A stretch of 64,000 nt of DNA from positions 124,001-188,000 of the forward strand of contig NZ_PDHO01000004.1 in assembly GCF_002887815.1 (NCBI RefSeq), written 5' to 3'. The stretch's first letter is position 1, and every line of letters starts with the position of its first letter. The notes below the pieces were generated by a model, which searched no databases, was not told the origin of the DNA, and saw only the letters and a program-made list of their open reading frames with translations. This DNA is from Mycobacterium sp. ENV421 (GTDB lineage Bacteria; Actinomycetota; Actinomycetes; Mycobacteriales; Mycobacteriaceae). Position numbers and translations under genes: made by a program. Positions 56,467-64,000 of this stretch are shown here, piece after piece.

Positions 56467-57933
56467 TCAGGACAGGGTGGCCCGGCCGTCGGCGTGCACC
56501 CGGACCTTGGCGCCGGCGATGTCCTCGGCCACGGTGACCGCCGCCGCGTCGGCGTCGTCGACGATGGCCATCGCGCGGGAGTCGTCGGGGGTCCGGACCG
56601 CCAGGAAGGCCTTCTCCGGGCGGCCGTCGCGATCGAACGGGGTGGTCCAGGACTCGACGGTGCCCTCGCCCTCCCATTCGACCACCGCGGTACGGGTGGG
56701 TTCGCGGTCGACCTCGGACTGGACGTCCTCCCAGCGGAACGCCGCCGGCGGCGGGGTCGCGCTGTACACCCCGAAGCTGTGCTTGGTGAGGAAGCCGCCG
56801 TTGGCGGTGATGAGGCCGTAGGCCGCGGGGTCGTCGCGCAGCAACCCGGCCATGGTGGCGATGGAGTGCATGACGTAGTTGTTCCACGGGCCGCCGGCGA
56901 AGGTCAGCCCGCCGGTGACGGTCAACGGCCGCTGCGGGTCGTCAGTGGCCAGACCCAGTTCGTTGGCGGCCACCTGCACCGCCGACGGGAAGCAGGAGTA
57001 GACGTCGATGTGCGCCAGGTCGTCGACGCCGACCCCGGCGAGTTCGAGTGCGCGGCGCCCGGCGATCCGGATCGCGGGTGACCGATGCAGCTCGTGGCGT
57101 TCGGCCACCGAGTAGGTGTCATGCGAGTCGGTGCCCGCGTAGGGAAAGACCCATTGCTCGCGCGGGATCTGCAACGCGGCGGCCTTCTCGGCCGAGCACA
57201 GGATGACCACGGCGGCCTGGTTGACCATGTTGTTGGAGTTCATCAACTTCGGATACGGCCAGCTGATCATCCGGTTGTCCGGACCGGCCTGCCCGATCTC
57301 CTCGGCGCTGCGCGCCTCACGGCTCCACGCCTGCGGGTTGTCCGCGGCCACCGCGCTGAACCGCGACCACAGCTCCGCGACACGGCGCTGATGATCGGCC
57401 ACACTCTCGCCGCGCGCGATCCGCAGCGCCTGCTCGAAGAGCGGATAGACGTGCGACGGCAGCAACAGCCCGATGCGTTCTTCGGCGGGGCTGGACATCG
57501 GGACCTCGTCCTCAGCGCCCGGCGGCACTGCGACGTCCTCACCCTGGCGGGTCCAGTCGGGCTTGATTCCCTTGGCCTGCATGCGCTTTCGATTGCGCCA
57601 CGTCTCGCCGCCGGCGAGCAGGACCACCTCGGCGCGACCCTGCTGGATATCCAGGCAGGCCTGATTGACCAGGGACTGGGGCGTGTTGCCGCCCACACCG
57701 GTGTAGTAGGTCGAGGGATTGCGGCCGCCGATCCGCTGGCCCAGCAGCAGACCCGGGTCGCGGTAGCGCCACGACAGCAGGTTGACCACGCGGATGGCGT
57801 CGACGGCCTGCAGGACGGTCGAATCGGCGGCCTCGCGCGCGGCCGCAGCCATCAGGTCGACGGGTTCGATCTGCGCGTCGTCGCGCTGGTTGATCTGTCC
57901 CGCCGCGACCAATACCGGCGTCCGAGGATCCAT
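56467..57933 (-). CDS. Thiolase-family acetyl-CoA acetyltransferase-like protein
   Basis: A 488-residue thiolase-superfamily protein of the subgroup often listed as acetyl-CoA acetyltransferase, matching M. tuberculosis Rv1867 in length and layout. Typical segments are PRTPVLVAAGQINQRDD, YYTGVGGNTPQSLVNQACLDIQQGRAEVVLLAGGE, NMVNQAAVVILCSAEKAAALQ, and IDVYSCFPSAVQVAANELG followed by LTVTGGLTFAGGPWNNYVMHSIATM. The nucleophilic cysteine of the degradative thiolases is replaced in this subgroup (the usual CxS loop is TPQSL), so condensing or lyase chemistry is uncertain. It is divergent from the alpha/beta hydrolase across an inverted repeat. Confidence 0.87.
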   Translation of the reverse strand: MDPRTPVLVAAGQINQRDDAQIEPVDLMAAAAREAADSTVLQAVDAIRVVNLLSWRYRDPGLLLGQRIGGRNPSTYYTGVGGNTPQSLVNQACLDIQQGRAEVVLLAGGETWRNRKRMQAKGIKPDWTRQGEDVAVPPGAEDEVPMSSPAEERIGLLLPSHVYPLFEQALRIARGESVADHQRRVAELWSRFSAVAADNPQAWSREARSAEEIGQAGPDNRMISWPYPKLMNSNNMVNQAAVVILCSAEKAAALQIPREQWVFPYAGTDSHDTYSVAERHELHRSPAIRIAGRRALELAGVGVDDLAHIDVYSCFPSAVQVAANELGLATDDPQRPLTVTGGLTFAGGPWNNYVMHSIATMAGLLRDDPAAYGLITANGGFLTKHSFGVYSATPPPAAFRWEDVQSEVDREPTRTAVVEWEGEGTVESWTTPFDRDGRPEKAFLAVRTPDDSRAMAIVDDADAAAVTVAEDIAGAKVRVHADGRATLS

Positions 57934-57963
57934 CGACGGCTCCTATCTGTAGTCGTGACGGCG

Positions 57964-57979
57964 TTTGACGCCTGTCAAA
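57964..57979. promoter_or_regulatory. Inverted repeat, operator candidate
   Basis: TTTGAC-GCCT-GTCAAA, a perfect 6-base inverted repeat, lies 30 bases from the thiolase-like start and 70 from the divergent alpha/beta hydrolase start. The pattern resembles TetR-type operators of lipid-metabolism genes, but no regulator gene is adjacent. Confidence 0.4.
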
Positions 57980-58049
57980 ACCTAGCATCGGTCAGCAGAC
58001 GGCCAGATGGGCGGTTCTCCTCGGCGGACGGCCATGCCAGGATGACGCC

Positions 58050-58796
58050 ATGACGGTCGTTCTGGTACATGGCAATCCGGAAACCGACGTGATCTGGGGC
58101 CCGCTGGTCGAGGCACTCGGTCGCGACGACGTGGTGCGGTTGTCGCCGCCCGGGTTCGGTGCGCCGCTGCCCGACGACTTCCCGGCGACGATGGTGGCCT
58201 ACCGGGACTGGCTGATCGGCGAATTGGCGGGCTTCGACGATCCCGTCGACCTGGTCGGCCACGACTGGGGCGGCGGGCATGTGCTCAACGTCGTCATCCA
58301 TCGCCCCGAACTCGTGCGCAGCTGGACCAGCGACATCATCGGTGTCATGCATCCCGACTATGTCTGGCATGACATGGCCCAGGTGTGGCAGACCCCGGGC
58401 GCCGGCGAAGAGGCCGTCGGAGCGATGGTCGCCGCCTCGCTCGAGGACCGGGTCGCCCTGCTGACCGGGATGGGCATCTCCGCGGCGGTCGCCACCGAAC
58501 TGGCGCTGGCACACGGACCAGAGATGGGCCGGGCCATCCTGGCGCTGTACCGCTCGGCGGCGCAGCCCGCCGTTGCCGAGGCGGGCCGGATGCTGGTCAA
58601 CGCCACCGCGCGTCCCGGCTTGGCGCTGTTGGCCACCGAAGACCACTTCGTCGGCTCCGAGGAGCAGCGCCGCGCCGCCGCCGAGCAGGCCGGCGCCCGG
58701 ACCGAGGTGCTGGACGGGCTCGGCCACTGGTGGATGCTGCAGGATCCGGTGCGCGGTGCCACGGTGCTGACCGAGTTCTGGGACTCGCTGGACTGA
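58050..58796 (+). CDS. Alpha/beta hydrolase with Asp nucleophile
   Basis: A 248-residue alpha/beta-fold hydrolase. The nucleophile elbow is VGHDWGG, with aspartate in place of serine, the pattern of epoxide hydrolases and haloalkane dehalogenases. The oxyanion motif HGNPETD sits after strand 3, and GLGHWWML provides the catalytic histidine; the acidic partner may lie in LLATEDHFVGS. The cap domain is short. Without tyrosine or tryptophan pairs identified, epoxide versus halide substrate cannot be decided. It is divergent from the thiolase-like gene. Confidence 0.85.
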   Translation: MTVVLVHGNPETDVIWGPLVEALGRDDVVRLSPPGFGAPLPDDFPATMVAYRDWLIGELAGFDDPVDLVGHDWGGGHVLNVVIHRPELVRSWTSDIIGVMHPDYVWHDMAQVWQTPGAGEEAVGAMVAASLEDRVALLTGMGISAAVATELALAHGPEMGRAILALYRSAAQPAVAEAGRMLVNATARPGLALLATEDHFVGSEEQRRAAAEQAGARTEVLDGLGHWWMLQDPVRGATVLTEFWDSLD

Positions 58797-58887
58797 TCCC
58801 GGTCATTCCCCGGTAGAGCATCGCCGACGGTGCGAGCATGGCCGCATTGCGGCCGAGCAAGGAGCCGCCGATGCCGGGAGGATCATC

Positions 58888-61209
58888 ATGGCCGAGCCGT
58901 TTCGTGGCGTCATCAACCTCGATATCCGGGACTCGGTCCCGGACTGGACGCCCTATCAGCTGAAGAAGGCCCCGGACGGCGCCCCCAACGTCCTGATCGT
59001 CCTCTACGACGACACCGGCCAGGCGGCCTGGTCGCCCTACGGCGGCCGGATCAACATGCCCACGCTGGACCGGTTGGCCGACAACGGCGTCACCTACACC
59101 CAGTGGCACACCACCGCGCTGTGTTCACCGACACGGTCGACCTTCCTGACCGGGCGCAATCACCATGTGAATCGCTGCGCGTCGATCACCGAGGGGTCGA
59201 TGGGTTTCCCCGGGGCGGCCGGCCGCCTGCCCGCCGAGTGCGCCACCATCGGACAAGTGTTGCAGGACAACGGATTCGCCACGATGTGGCTCGGCAAGAA
59301 CCACAACGTGCCGGTCGAGGACCTGTCGCCGGGCGGCAGCAAATCGGAGTGGCCGCTGTCGAAAGGCTTCGACCGGTTCTACGGCTTCCTCGGCGGCGAG
59401 ACCAACCAGTGGTATCCGGACCTCATCGAGGACAACCACGCCATCGAGCCGCCCTACACCCCCGAAGAGGGTTACCACCTGTCCAAAGACCTTGCCGACC
59501 AAGCCATTCGGATGTTGCGCGACCTGCGCTCATCGGCACCGTCCAAGCCGTGGTTCATGTGGTTCTGCCCCGGCGCCAATCACGCCCCACACCACGCGCC
59601 ACAGGACTACATCGACAAGTACAAGGGCGTGTTCGACGACGGCTACGAGGCTTATCGCGAGTGGGTGCTGGCGCGGATGATCGAGCGCGGTGTGGTGCCC
59701 GAGGGCACCGAACTGACGCCACTGAACCCGATGCCCGCCGAGGTCGCCAACGAGGCCGACTACGTGCGGCCCTGGGCCGAGCTCAACGAGGAGGAACGCA
59801 AGCTGTTCTGCCGGATGGCGGAGGTGTTCGCGGGTTTCTCCGAATACACCGATGCCCAGGTGGGGCGGATCGTCGACTTCCTGGAGCGCACCGGTCAGCT
59901 GGACAACACCCTGATCATGTACTGCGCCGACAACGGCGCCTCCGGGGAGGGCACCCCCAACGGGTCGGTCAACGAAAACAAGTTCTTCAACGGCTATCCC
60001 GACAGCCTGGAGGAGAACATGTCCTACTTCGACGAGCTCGGCAGCCCGGAGACCTACAACCACTACCCGACCGGCTGGGCGGTGGCCTTCTCCACTCCGT
60101 TCCAGATGTTCAAGCGCTACGCGCAGTTCGCCGGCGGCACCTGCGACCCCTTGGTCATCCACTGGCCCAACGGAATCAAGGCCAAAGGCGAGATGCGTCA
60201 CCAGTATCACCACAGCACCGACATCGTGCCGACCATTCTCGAAGCGGTGGGTCTGCAGATGCCAACGGTGTATCGCGGCGTGGAGCAGTATCCGCTCAAC
60301 GGGGTGTCGATGCGCTACAGCTTCGACGATCCCCACGCGCCTACCACCAAGAAACGGCAGTACTTCTCGATGCTGGGCACCCGCGGCATCTGGCAGGAGG
60401 GCTGGAAGGCAGCCGCCCTCCACGCACCGATCAGCGGCAAAGGACACTTCGACGCCGACGTCTGGGAGCTTTACCATGTCGACGACGACCGGGCCGAGGC
60501 CCGCAACCTCGCCGCAGAGCACCCTGAGAAACTCCAGGAACTCATCGACGCATGGTTCGCCGAAGCCGAAGCGAACTTCGTGCTGCCCCTTGACGATCGG
60601 CCGGCCGTCGAACAGATAACCGATGTGCGGCCGCAGAGCGAGCCGCCACGCTCACGCTATGTCTATTTCCCCGACACGGCGCCGGTGCCGGAATCGACAG
60701 CGGTGAACATCAGGGGCCGGTCCTACAAGATCATCGCCGATGTCGAGGTGACGCCGGAGTCGCAAGGCGTGATCTTCGCCCACGGTTCACGATTCGGTGG
60801 TCACACGCTGTTCATCAAGGACCGCAAGCTGCACTACGTCTACAACTTCCTCGGTATCAAACCCGAGCAGACCTTTGTCTCGGGTCCACTCGATCCCGGC
60901 CAGCTGACCCTCGGGGTCGAGTTCGTTCGCGAAGGCGCAGGCGAACATATGGAGTCGCTGGGTACCGCCAAGCTCTATGTCGAAGAACAGGTTGTGGCCG
61001 AGGGACCGATGCGGGCCCAGATCGGGCCGTTCACGCTGTGCGGCGACGGGCTGTGCGTCGGGTACGACAGTGCCGACCCGGTGAGCCGGTCCTACCCGCC
61101 GGGGTTCCCGTTCACCGGCGGTCGGATCCTGGGTGTGGCCGTCGACATCGGCGAGGACCAGTACCTCGACCTCGAAAAGGAAGCCGCGGCCGCTTTCGCC
61201 CGGGACTGA
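58888..61209 (+). CDS. Arylsulfatase (type I sulfatase)
   Basis: A 773-residue sulfatase of the alkaline-phosphatase superfamily, similar in size to mycobacterial AtsB/AtsD. The formylglycine motif is LCSPTRSTFLTGR with Cys79 (CxPxR), which an FGE enzyme would convert to the catalytic formylglycine; other metal ligands lie in VLYDDTG (Asp41, Asp42) and IMYCADNGASGEG. No signal peptide is seen, so it should act in the cytoplasm. A C-terminal beta-rich region of about 150 residues follows the catalytic domain. Substrates are unknown; sulfate scavenging is likely. Confidence 0.92.
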   Translation: MAEPFRGVINLDIRDSVPDWTPYQLKKAPDGAPNVLIVLYDDTGQAAWSPYGGRINMPTLDRLADNGVTYTQWHTTALCSPTRSTFLTGRNHHVNRCASITEGSMGFPGAAGRLPAECATIGQVLQDNGFATMWLGKNHNVPVEDLSPGGSKSEWPLSKGFDRFYGFLGGETNQWYPDLIEDNHAIEPPYTPEEGYHLSKDLADQAIRMLRDLRSSAPSKPWFMWFCPGANHAPHHAPQDYIDKYKGVFDDGYEAYREWVLARMIERGVVPEGTELTPLNPMPAEVANEADYVRPWAELNEEERKLFCRMAEVFAGFSEYTDAQVGRIVDFLERTGQLDNTLIMYCADNGASGEGTPNGSVNENKFFNGYPDSLEENMSYFDELGSPETYNHYPTGWAVAFSTPFQMFKRYAQFAGGTCDPLVIHWPNGIKAKGEMRHQYHHSTDIVPTILEAVGLQMPTVYRGVEQYPLNGVSMRYSFDDPHAPTTKKRQYFSMLGTRGIWQEGWKAAALHAPISGKGHFDADVWELYHVDDDRAEARNLAAEHPEKLQELIDAWFAEAEANFVLPLDDRPAVEQITDVRPQSEPPRSRYVYFPDTAPVPESTAVNIRGRSYKIIADVEVTPESQGVIFAHGSRFGGHTLFIKDRKLHYVYNFLGIKPEQTFVSGPLDPGQLTLGVEFVREGAGEHMESLGTAKLYVEEQVVAEGPMRAQIGPFTLCGDGLCVGYDSADPVSRSYPPGFPFTGGRILGVAVDIGEDQYLDLEKEAAAAFARD

Positions 61210-61326
61210 CCGCGATTGCGAACGAACACGCCCGCAACCCGACCGGGTCTGCGGCGACACAGCATGATTTGTTTGCGCCCGTGATGGGTAAGCCAAAGCG
61301 TCCCCTAACAAGGAAGTGAGGGCCGC

Positions 61327-61908
61327 ATGGCTGTGGGATCGGGAGTGATTTCAAGGGCCGCCATGACATTCGTCGGCGGTGCCGCGGTGTTGACGCTTGC
61401 CGTCGGCTGCGGCAGCAGCAATGACAACTCGAAGACGAGCACGTCGACCACCACGACGACGTCGCCCACCTCGTCGGTGGTTGTGACGACCAGTCCGGCC
61501 GCCGGTGACACCACAGCGCCTGGCGGCGTGACGGGCACGGCGCCCGGCGTGAACGGCGGCGCGGGCCCCGGCGGCGTGACGGGCACAGCGCCCGGCGTCG
61601 AGGGCGGCGCAGGCCCCGGCGGCGTGAGCGGCTCGGCACCCGGCGTGAACGGCGGCGCAGGCCCCGGCGGTGTCAGTGGCTCGGCGCCCGGCGTCGAGGG
61701 CGGCGCAGGCCCCGGCGGCGTGAGCGGCTCGGCACCCGGCGTGAACGGCGGCGCAGGCCCCGGCGGTGTCAGTGGCTCGGCGCCCGGCGTCGAGGGCGGC
61801 GCAGGCCCCGGCGGCGTGAGCGGCTCGGCACCCGGCGTCAGCGGTGGCGCAGGACCCGGCGGTGCCGGGGGTTGCGTGAACGGCGTCGGCTGCCTCGGAA
61901 CCGGCTAG
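61327..61908 (+). CDS. Gly/Pro-rich repeat lipoprotein
   Basis: A 193-residue exported protein. The signal sequence MTFVGGAAVLTLAVGCGSS ends in a lipobox AVGC, followed by a Ser/Thr linker and seven 16-residue repeats of the form GV(T/S)G(T/S)APGV(N/E/S)GGAGPG, then a C-terminal VNGVGCLGTG with two cysteines. Two of the repeats occur as an exact 96-base duplication (see the repeat entry). The low-complexity Gly/Pro/Ala body suggests an extended, wall-spanning structure. RBS GGAAGTGAGG precedes the ATG. No functional family is recognised; the repeat number may vary between strains. Confidence 0.82.
   Translation: MAVGSGVISRAAMTFVGGAAVLTLAVGCGSSNDNSKTSTSTTTTTSPTSSVVVTTSPAAGDTTAPGGVTGTAPGVNGGAGPGGVTGTAPGVEGGAGPGGVSGSAPGVNGGAGPGGVSGSAPGVEGGAGPGGVSGSAPGVNGGAGPGGVSGSAPGVEGGAGPGGVSGSAPGVSGGAGPGGAGGCVNGVGCLGTG
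61525..61860 (+). repeat. Seven 48-bp coding repeats, including an exact 96-bp tandem duplication
   Basis: Seven in-frame 48-base units encode the GVxGxAPGVxGGAGPG motif. Units alternate between an N-type and an E-type, so pairs form a 96-base super-unit; the copies at 61621-61716 and 61717-61812 are identical including silent positions, indicating a recent duplication by slippage or recombination. The outer units have diverged, so the array is old with a young core. Confidence 0.95.
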
Positions 61909-61942
61909 TACAGGCTAGTACCGGCTACACCAGCACCTGGCC

Positions 61943-61985
61943 GAGTGGCCATTCGCGACGTAGACCGCGTCGCGGGTGGCCACTC
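61943..61985. terminator. Bidirectional terminator between convergent genes
   Basis: GAGTGGCCA-TT-CGCGACG pairs with CGTCGCG-GG-TGGCCACTC, an 18-base-pair stem whose TT/GG step forms two wobble pairs, around a seven-base loop (61961-61967). It lies between the repeat lipoprotein and the convergent aldehyde dehydrogenase, and its right arm touches the latter's stop codon. It should work on both strands. Confidence 0.8.
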
Positions 61986-63420
61986 AGTCGTCTGCGGGTC
62001 CGACCCGGTAGATCGACTTGAGGGCGAAGAACGCGTCCAGCCCCTCCGGACCCAGTTCGCGGCCGATGCCGCTGGCCTTCACTCCCCCGAATGGCGCACG
62101 AAAGTCCAGCTGGTAGTCGTTGATTCCGACGGTGCCGGTACGCACCGCGCGCGCCACCTCGATGGCGCGCTCGTCGTCGGTCGACCACACCGTGCCGGCC
62201 AGACCGAACTCGCTGTCGTTGGCCAGCGCGACGGCCTCGTCGTCACCGTCGTACGGGATCACCGCGAGCACCGGACCGAAGATCTCCTCCTGGGCGATCC
62301 GATCGGCGTTGTCGACGTCGGCGAACACCGTCGGCGAGACGAACCAGCCGCGCGGCTGATCGGCCGGAACCGAGCCGCCCGCAACCAGTTTCGCCGAGCT
62401 TGCCTTCCCGGATTCGATGTAGCCCAGCACCCGGTCGCGTTGGCGGGCACTGACCAGCGGGCCGATATCGGTCGACTTGTCCAGGGGGTCACCGACGGTG
62501 AGTTCACCGACCATGCCGACGAGCGCGTCAAGCACCTCGCCGTAGCGTGATCGGGGTGCCAGGATCCGCGAACTGAGGTGGCAGGTCTGACCGTTGTTGA
62601 CGAACGACGCGTTCCGCAGGCCCTTGATGGTGGCGTCGAGGTCGGCATCGTCGAGGATGATCGCCGCCGATTTCCCGCCCAGCTCCAGGGTGACCGGGCG
62701 CAGCAGCCGGCCGCACACCTCGCCGATCGCACGGCCGGCGACCGTCGACCCGGTGAACGTGACCTTGTCCACGCCTGGATGCGATACCAGGTAGGCGCCG
62801 GCCGCCGCGCCACCGGGAACGATGTTGAGCACGCCCGCAGGCAGCCCGGCCTCTTCCGCGGCTTGGGCGAACACCAAAGCGTCCAGCGCGGTTTCGGGAG
62901 CGGCCTTGAGCACCACCGTGCAGCCGGCCGCCAGCGCGGGCGCCAGCTTGAAGGCGGCGAGCGCCTGCGGATAGTTCCACGGCACGATCGCGGCCACCAC
63001 ACCGACGGCTTCCCGGCGCACGACGGTGTGCCCGATCATGCTCGGGCGGATCTCCTCGATCGGCGTTTCGGTGATCAGCTGCGCGTAGTAGCGCACCAGA
63101 GCGGCCGGGAAGCGCCCGTTGGCACCGCGCGACAACGACATGGGCATGCCGTTCTCGCGGCTCACCAGCTCGTCGGTGGACCGCGCGCGGCTCTCCAGGG
63201 CGGCAGCGAACGCGATGAGCAATTCGGCCCGGTGGTCGGGCGAGGCGGACTGCCACTGCCCGAGGGCGGCCCGTGCGGCGGCCACCGCGGCGTCGATCTC
63301 GGCCTCGGTGGCGCTGGCACCGTCGCCCAGCGGCTCGCCGGTCGCCGCTTCGATGACCGGCTGTACCTGGTCGGCCTTGCGGAACGTTCCGTCGACGAAA
63401 ATCTGTGCGGCGGTGCTCAT
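61984..63420 (-). CDS. Aldehyde dehydrogenase family protein
   Basis: A 478-residue NAD(P)-dependent aldehyde dehydrogenase. Conserved sites: PWNYPQALAAFKLAPALAAGCTVVLKAAPETA for cofactor binding, VTFTGSTVAGRAIG, the general base Glu in LELGGKSAAII, and the catalytic Cys in NNGQTCHLSSRIL (the usual NxGQxC). EEIFGPVLAV follows. The aldehyde substrate is unknown; fatty or side-chain aldehydes are likely given the neighbours. Its start overlaps the stop of the upstream CoA transferase by four bases, so the two are coupled. Confidence 0.92.
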   Translation of the reverse strand: MSTAAQIFVDGTFRKADQVQPVIEAATGEPLGDGASATEAEIDAAVAAARAALGQWQSASPDHRAELLIAFAAALESRARSTDELVSRENGMPMSLSRGANGRFPAALVRYYAQLITETPIEEIRPSMIGHTVVRREAVGVVAAIVPWNYPQALAAFKLAPALAAGCTVVLKAAPETALDALVFAQAAEEAGLPAGVLNIVPGGAAAGAYLVSHPGVDKVTFTGSTVAGRAIGEVCGRLLRPVTLELGGKSAAIILDDADLDATIKGLRNASFVNNGQTCHLSSRILAPRSRYGEVLDALVGMVGELTVGDPLDKSTDIGPLVSARQRDRVLGYIESGKASSAKLVAGGSVPADQPRGWFVSPTVFADVDNADRIAQEEIFGPVLAVIPYDGDDEAVALANDSEFGLAGTVWSTDDERAIEVARAVRTGTVGINDYQLDFRAPFGGVKASGIGRELGPEGLDAFFALKSIYRVGPADD

Positions 63421-64000
63421 CTCATCGCTCCTGGAGTCTCGGCGGCCGCGGCGAACAGCACGCCGTCGGCGATCAGTCGGTCGATTTCGTCGGCCGTCAT
63501 GTTCAGCACGTCGGAGCAGATCCGGCGGGTGTCTGCGCCGGGCAGCGGCGCGGGGCGCTGCGGTGCGGGCGGAATGTGGCGGTAGGGTGCCGGGCCTACC
63601 TCGGTCAGCAGCGGATGCTCGAGCAACGGATGGATCATGTCACTGAACACTTTTCGCACCGTCAGCTGCGGATCGTCGGCCAGGTCGGCGACCCGGTTCA
63701 TCGGCCCGGCGGCCACCCCGGCGGCCTGCAGCGCCTCGGCAACCTGCAGTGGCGAGCGTTCCCTCGTCCAGTCGGGCAGTTCCGTGTGGCCGATGACGCG
63801 GGCCACCGCCTCGCGGTCGGCATCGGAACCAATGGACACCACGCACCATTCGTCATCTCCGGCGCACGCCAGCACCAGATGCGCGGCGGGATCCGGCTCG
63901 ACGTGCCCGACTCCGGTGGCCGCGGCGGCCAGCGTGACGTAGAGGGTGTCGAGTTGGTTGATCGCGGCTTCGGCCTGCGACACGTGGGTCCTGGCGCCGA
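63417..64000 (-). CDS. CaiB/BaiF family CoA transferase, C-terminal part
   Basis: The gene extends past the right edge; about 194 C-terminal residues are inside. They match the family III CoA transferases: THVSQAEAAINQL, WCVVSIGSDADREAVARVIGH, AGVAAGPMNRVADLADDPQLTVRKVFSDMIHP and EVGPAPYRHIP. An internal GTG at 63983 could be mistaken for the start, but the frame stays open upstream with family-like residues, so the true start lies outside. Family III enzymes move CoA between carboxylic acids; the acyl substrate cannot be read from this half. Its stop overlaps the aldehyde dehydrogenase ATG (ATGA), suggesting a catabolic operon. Confidence 0.88.
   Translation of the reverse strand, partial: GARTHVSQAEAAINQLDTLYVTLAAAATGVGHVEPDPAAHLVLACAGDDEWCVVSIGSDADREAVARVIGHTELPDWTRERSPLQVAEALQAAGVAAGPMNRVADLADDPQLTVRKVFSDMIHPLLEHPLLTEVGPAPYRHIPPAPQRPAPLPGADTRRICSDVLNMTADEIDRLIADGVLFAAAAETPGAMR

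Noticed and set aside
61525..61860. Regular short repeats as a possible CRISPR array
   Set aside because: The repeats are contiguous, in frame and code for Gly/Pro-rich peptide; there are no unique spacers and no cas genes.

Overview
The window is high-GC, densely coded, actinobacterial DNA and almost certainly comes from a rapidly growing mycobacterium (Mycolicibacterium-like). The markers are family members largely restricted to mycobacteria: a CYP125/CYP124/CYP140 set, antigen 85, an LdtA-type L,D-transpeptidase, cyclopropane-mycolate methyltransferase, a secreted chorismate mutase, a 13E12-type HNH protein, BfrA, GlnA3, F420-dependent enzymes, and matches to KstR, DosR, LexA and IdeR boxes. 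A LonA protease is also present; from memory M. tuberculosis lacks it and fast growers keep it. I see no tRNA, rRNA, insertion sequence, prophage or CRISPR array. No gene-free stretch exceeds about 300 bases.

Layout. 1-6.9 kb: a TetR-controlled P450/ferredoxin pair, an XRE regulator with its own palindrome, a stand-alone CYP125 behind a KstR box, a YceI protein, and a GntR/di-iron membrane hydroxylase pair. 6.9-17.2 kb: mainly envelope and secreted functions (LdtA, DUF7159, DosR-boxed FdxA, mycolate methyltransferase, PepA-like protease, chorismate mutase, Tat-exported polysaccharide deacetylase). 17.2-31.2 kb: small SRPBCC and SnoaL-like enzymes, a threonine-synthase-like/DUF1275 pair, CYP124 and CYP140, a PimC-type glycosyltransferase, redox and hydrolytic enzymes, and two exported small proteins. 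31.2-40 kb: a FluG-like amidohydrolase/GlnA3 pair, a KstR-boxed divergent AhpD-like/FkbM pair, the BfrA/Bfd iron-storage pair behind an IdeR-like box, an SOS-boxed HNH protein and a run of small enzymes. 40-54 kb: an NCS2-type permease, a TPR protein, a deaminase/GH13 pair, an antigen 85 homologue, Lon, and mixed enzymes. 54-64 kb: an epimerase/PEP-swivel fusion protein, a thiolase-like protein, a sulfatase, a repeat-rich lipoprotein, an aldehyde dehydrogenase and a truncated CoA transferase.

Organisation. As I recall the M. tuberculosis map, homologues of Rv1867, Rv1873, Rv1874, Rv1875, bfrA (Rv1876), glnA3 (Rv1878), Rv1879, cyp140 (Rv1880c) and Rv1885c lie here in exactly inverted order with relative strands preserved. 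The window would then be an expanded version of that conserved segment with non-core genes inserted. Several genes tie to lipid and sterol catabolism (CYP125, CYP124, two KstR boxes, thiolase-like protein, enoyl-CoA hydratase, CoA transferase) and several to stress regulons (DosR, LexA, HspR, IdeR).

Limits. No database search was possible. Family names rest on recognised motifs and recalled homologues, and all operator calls are pattern matches made by eye. I did not find a clear-cut new multi-gene system. The most unusual items are the 778-residue epimerase/degenerate-swivel protein, the KstR-boxed AhpD/FkbM pair, and the LexA box laid over a leaderless promoter.
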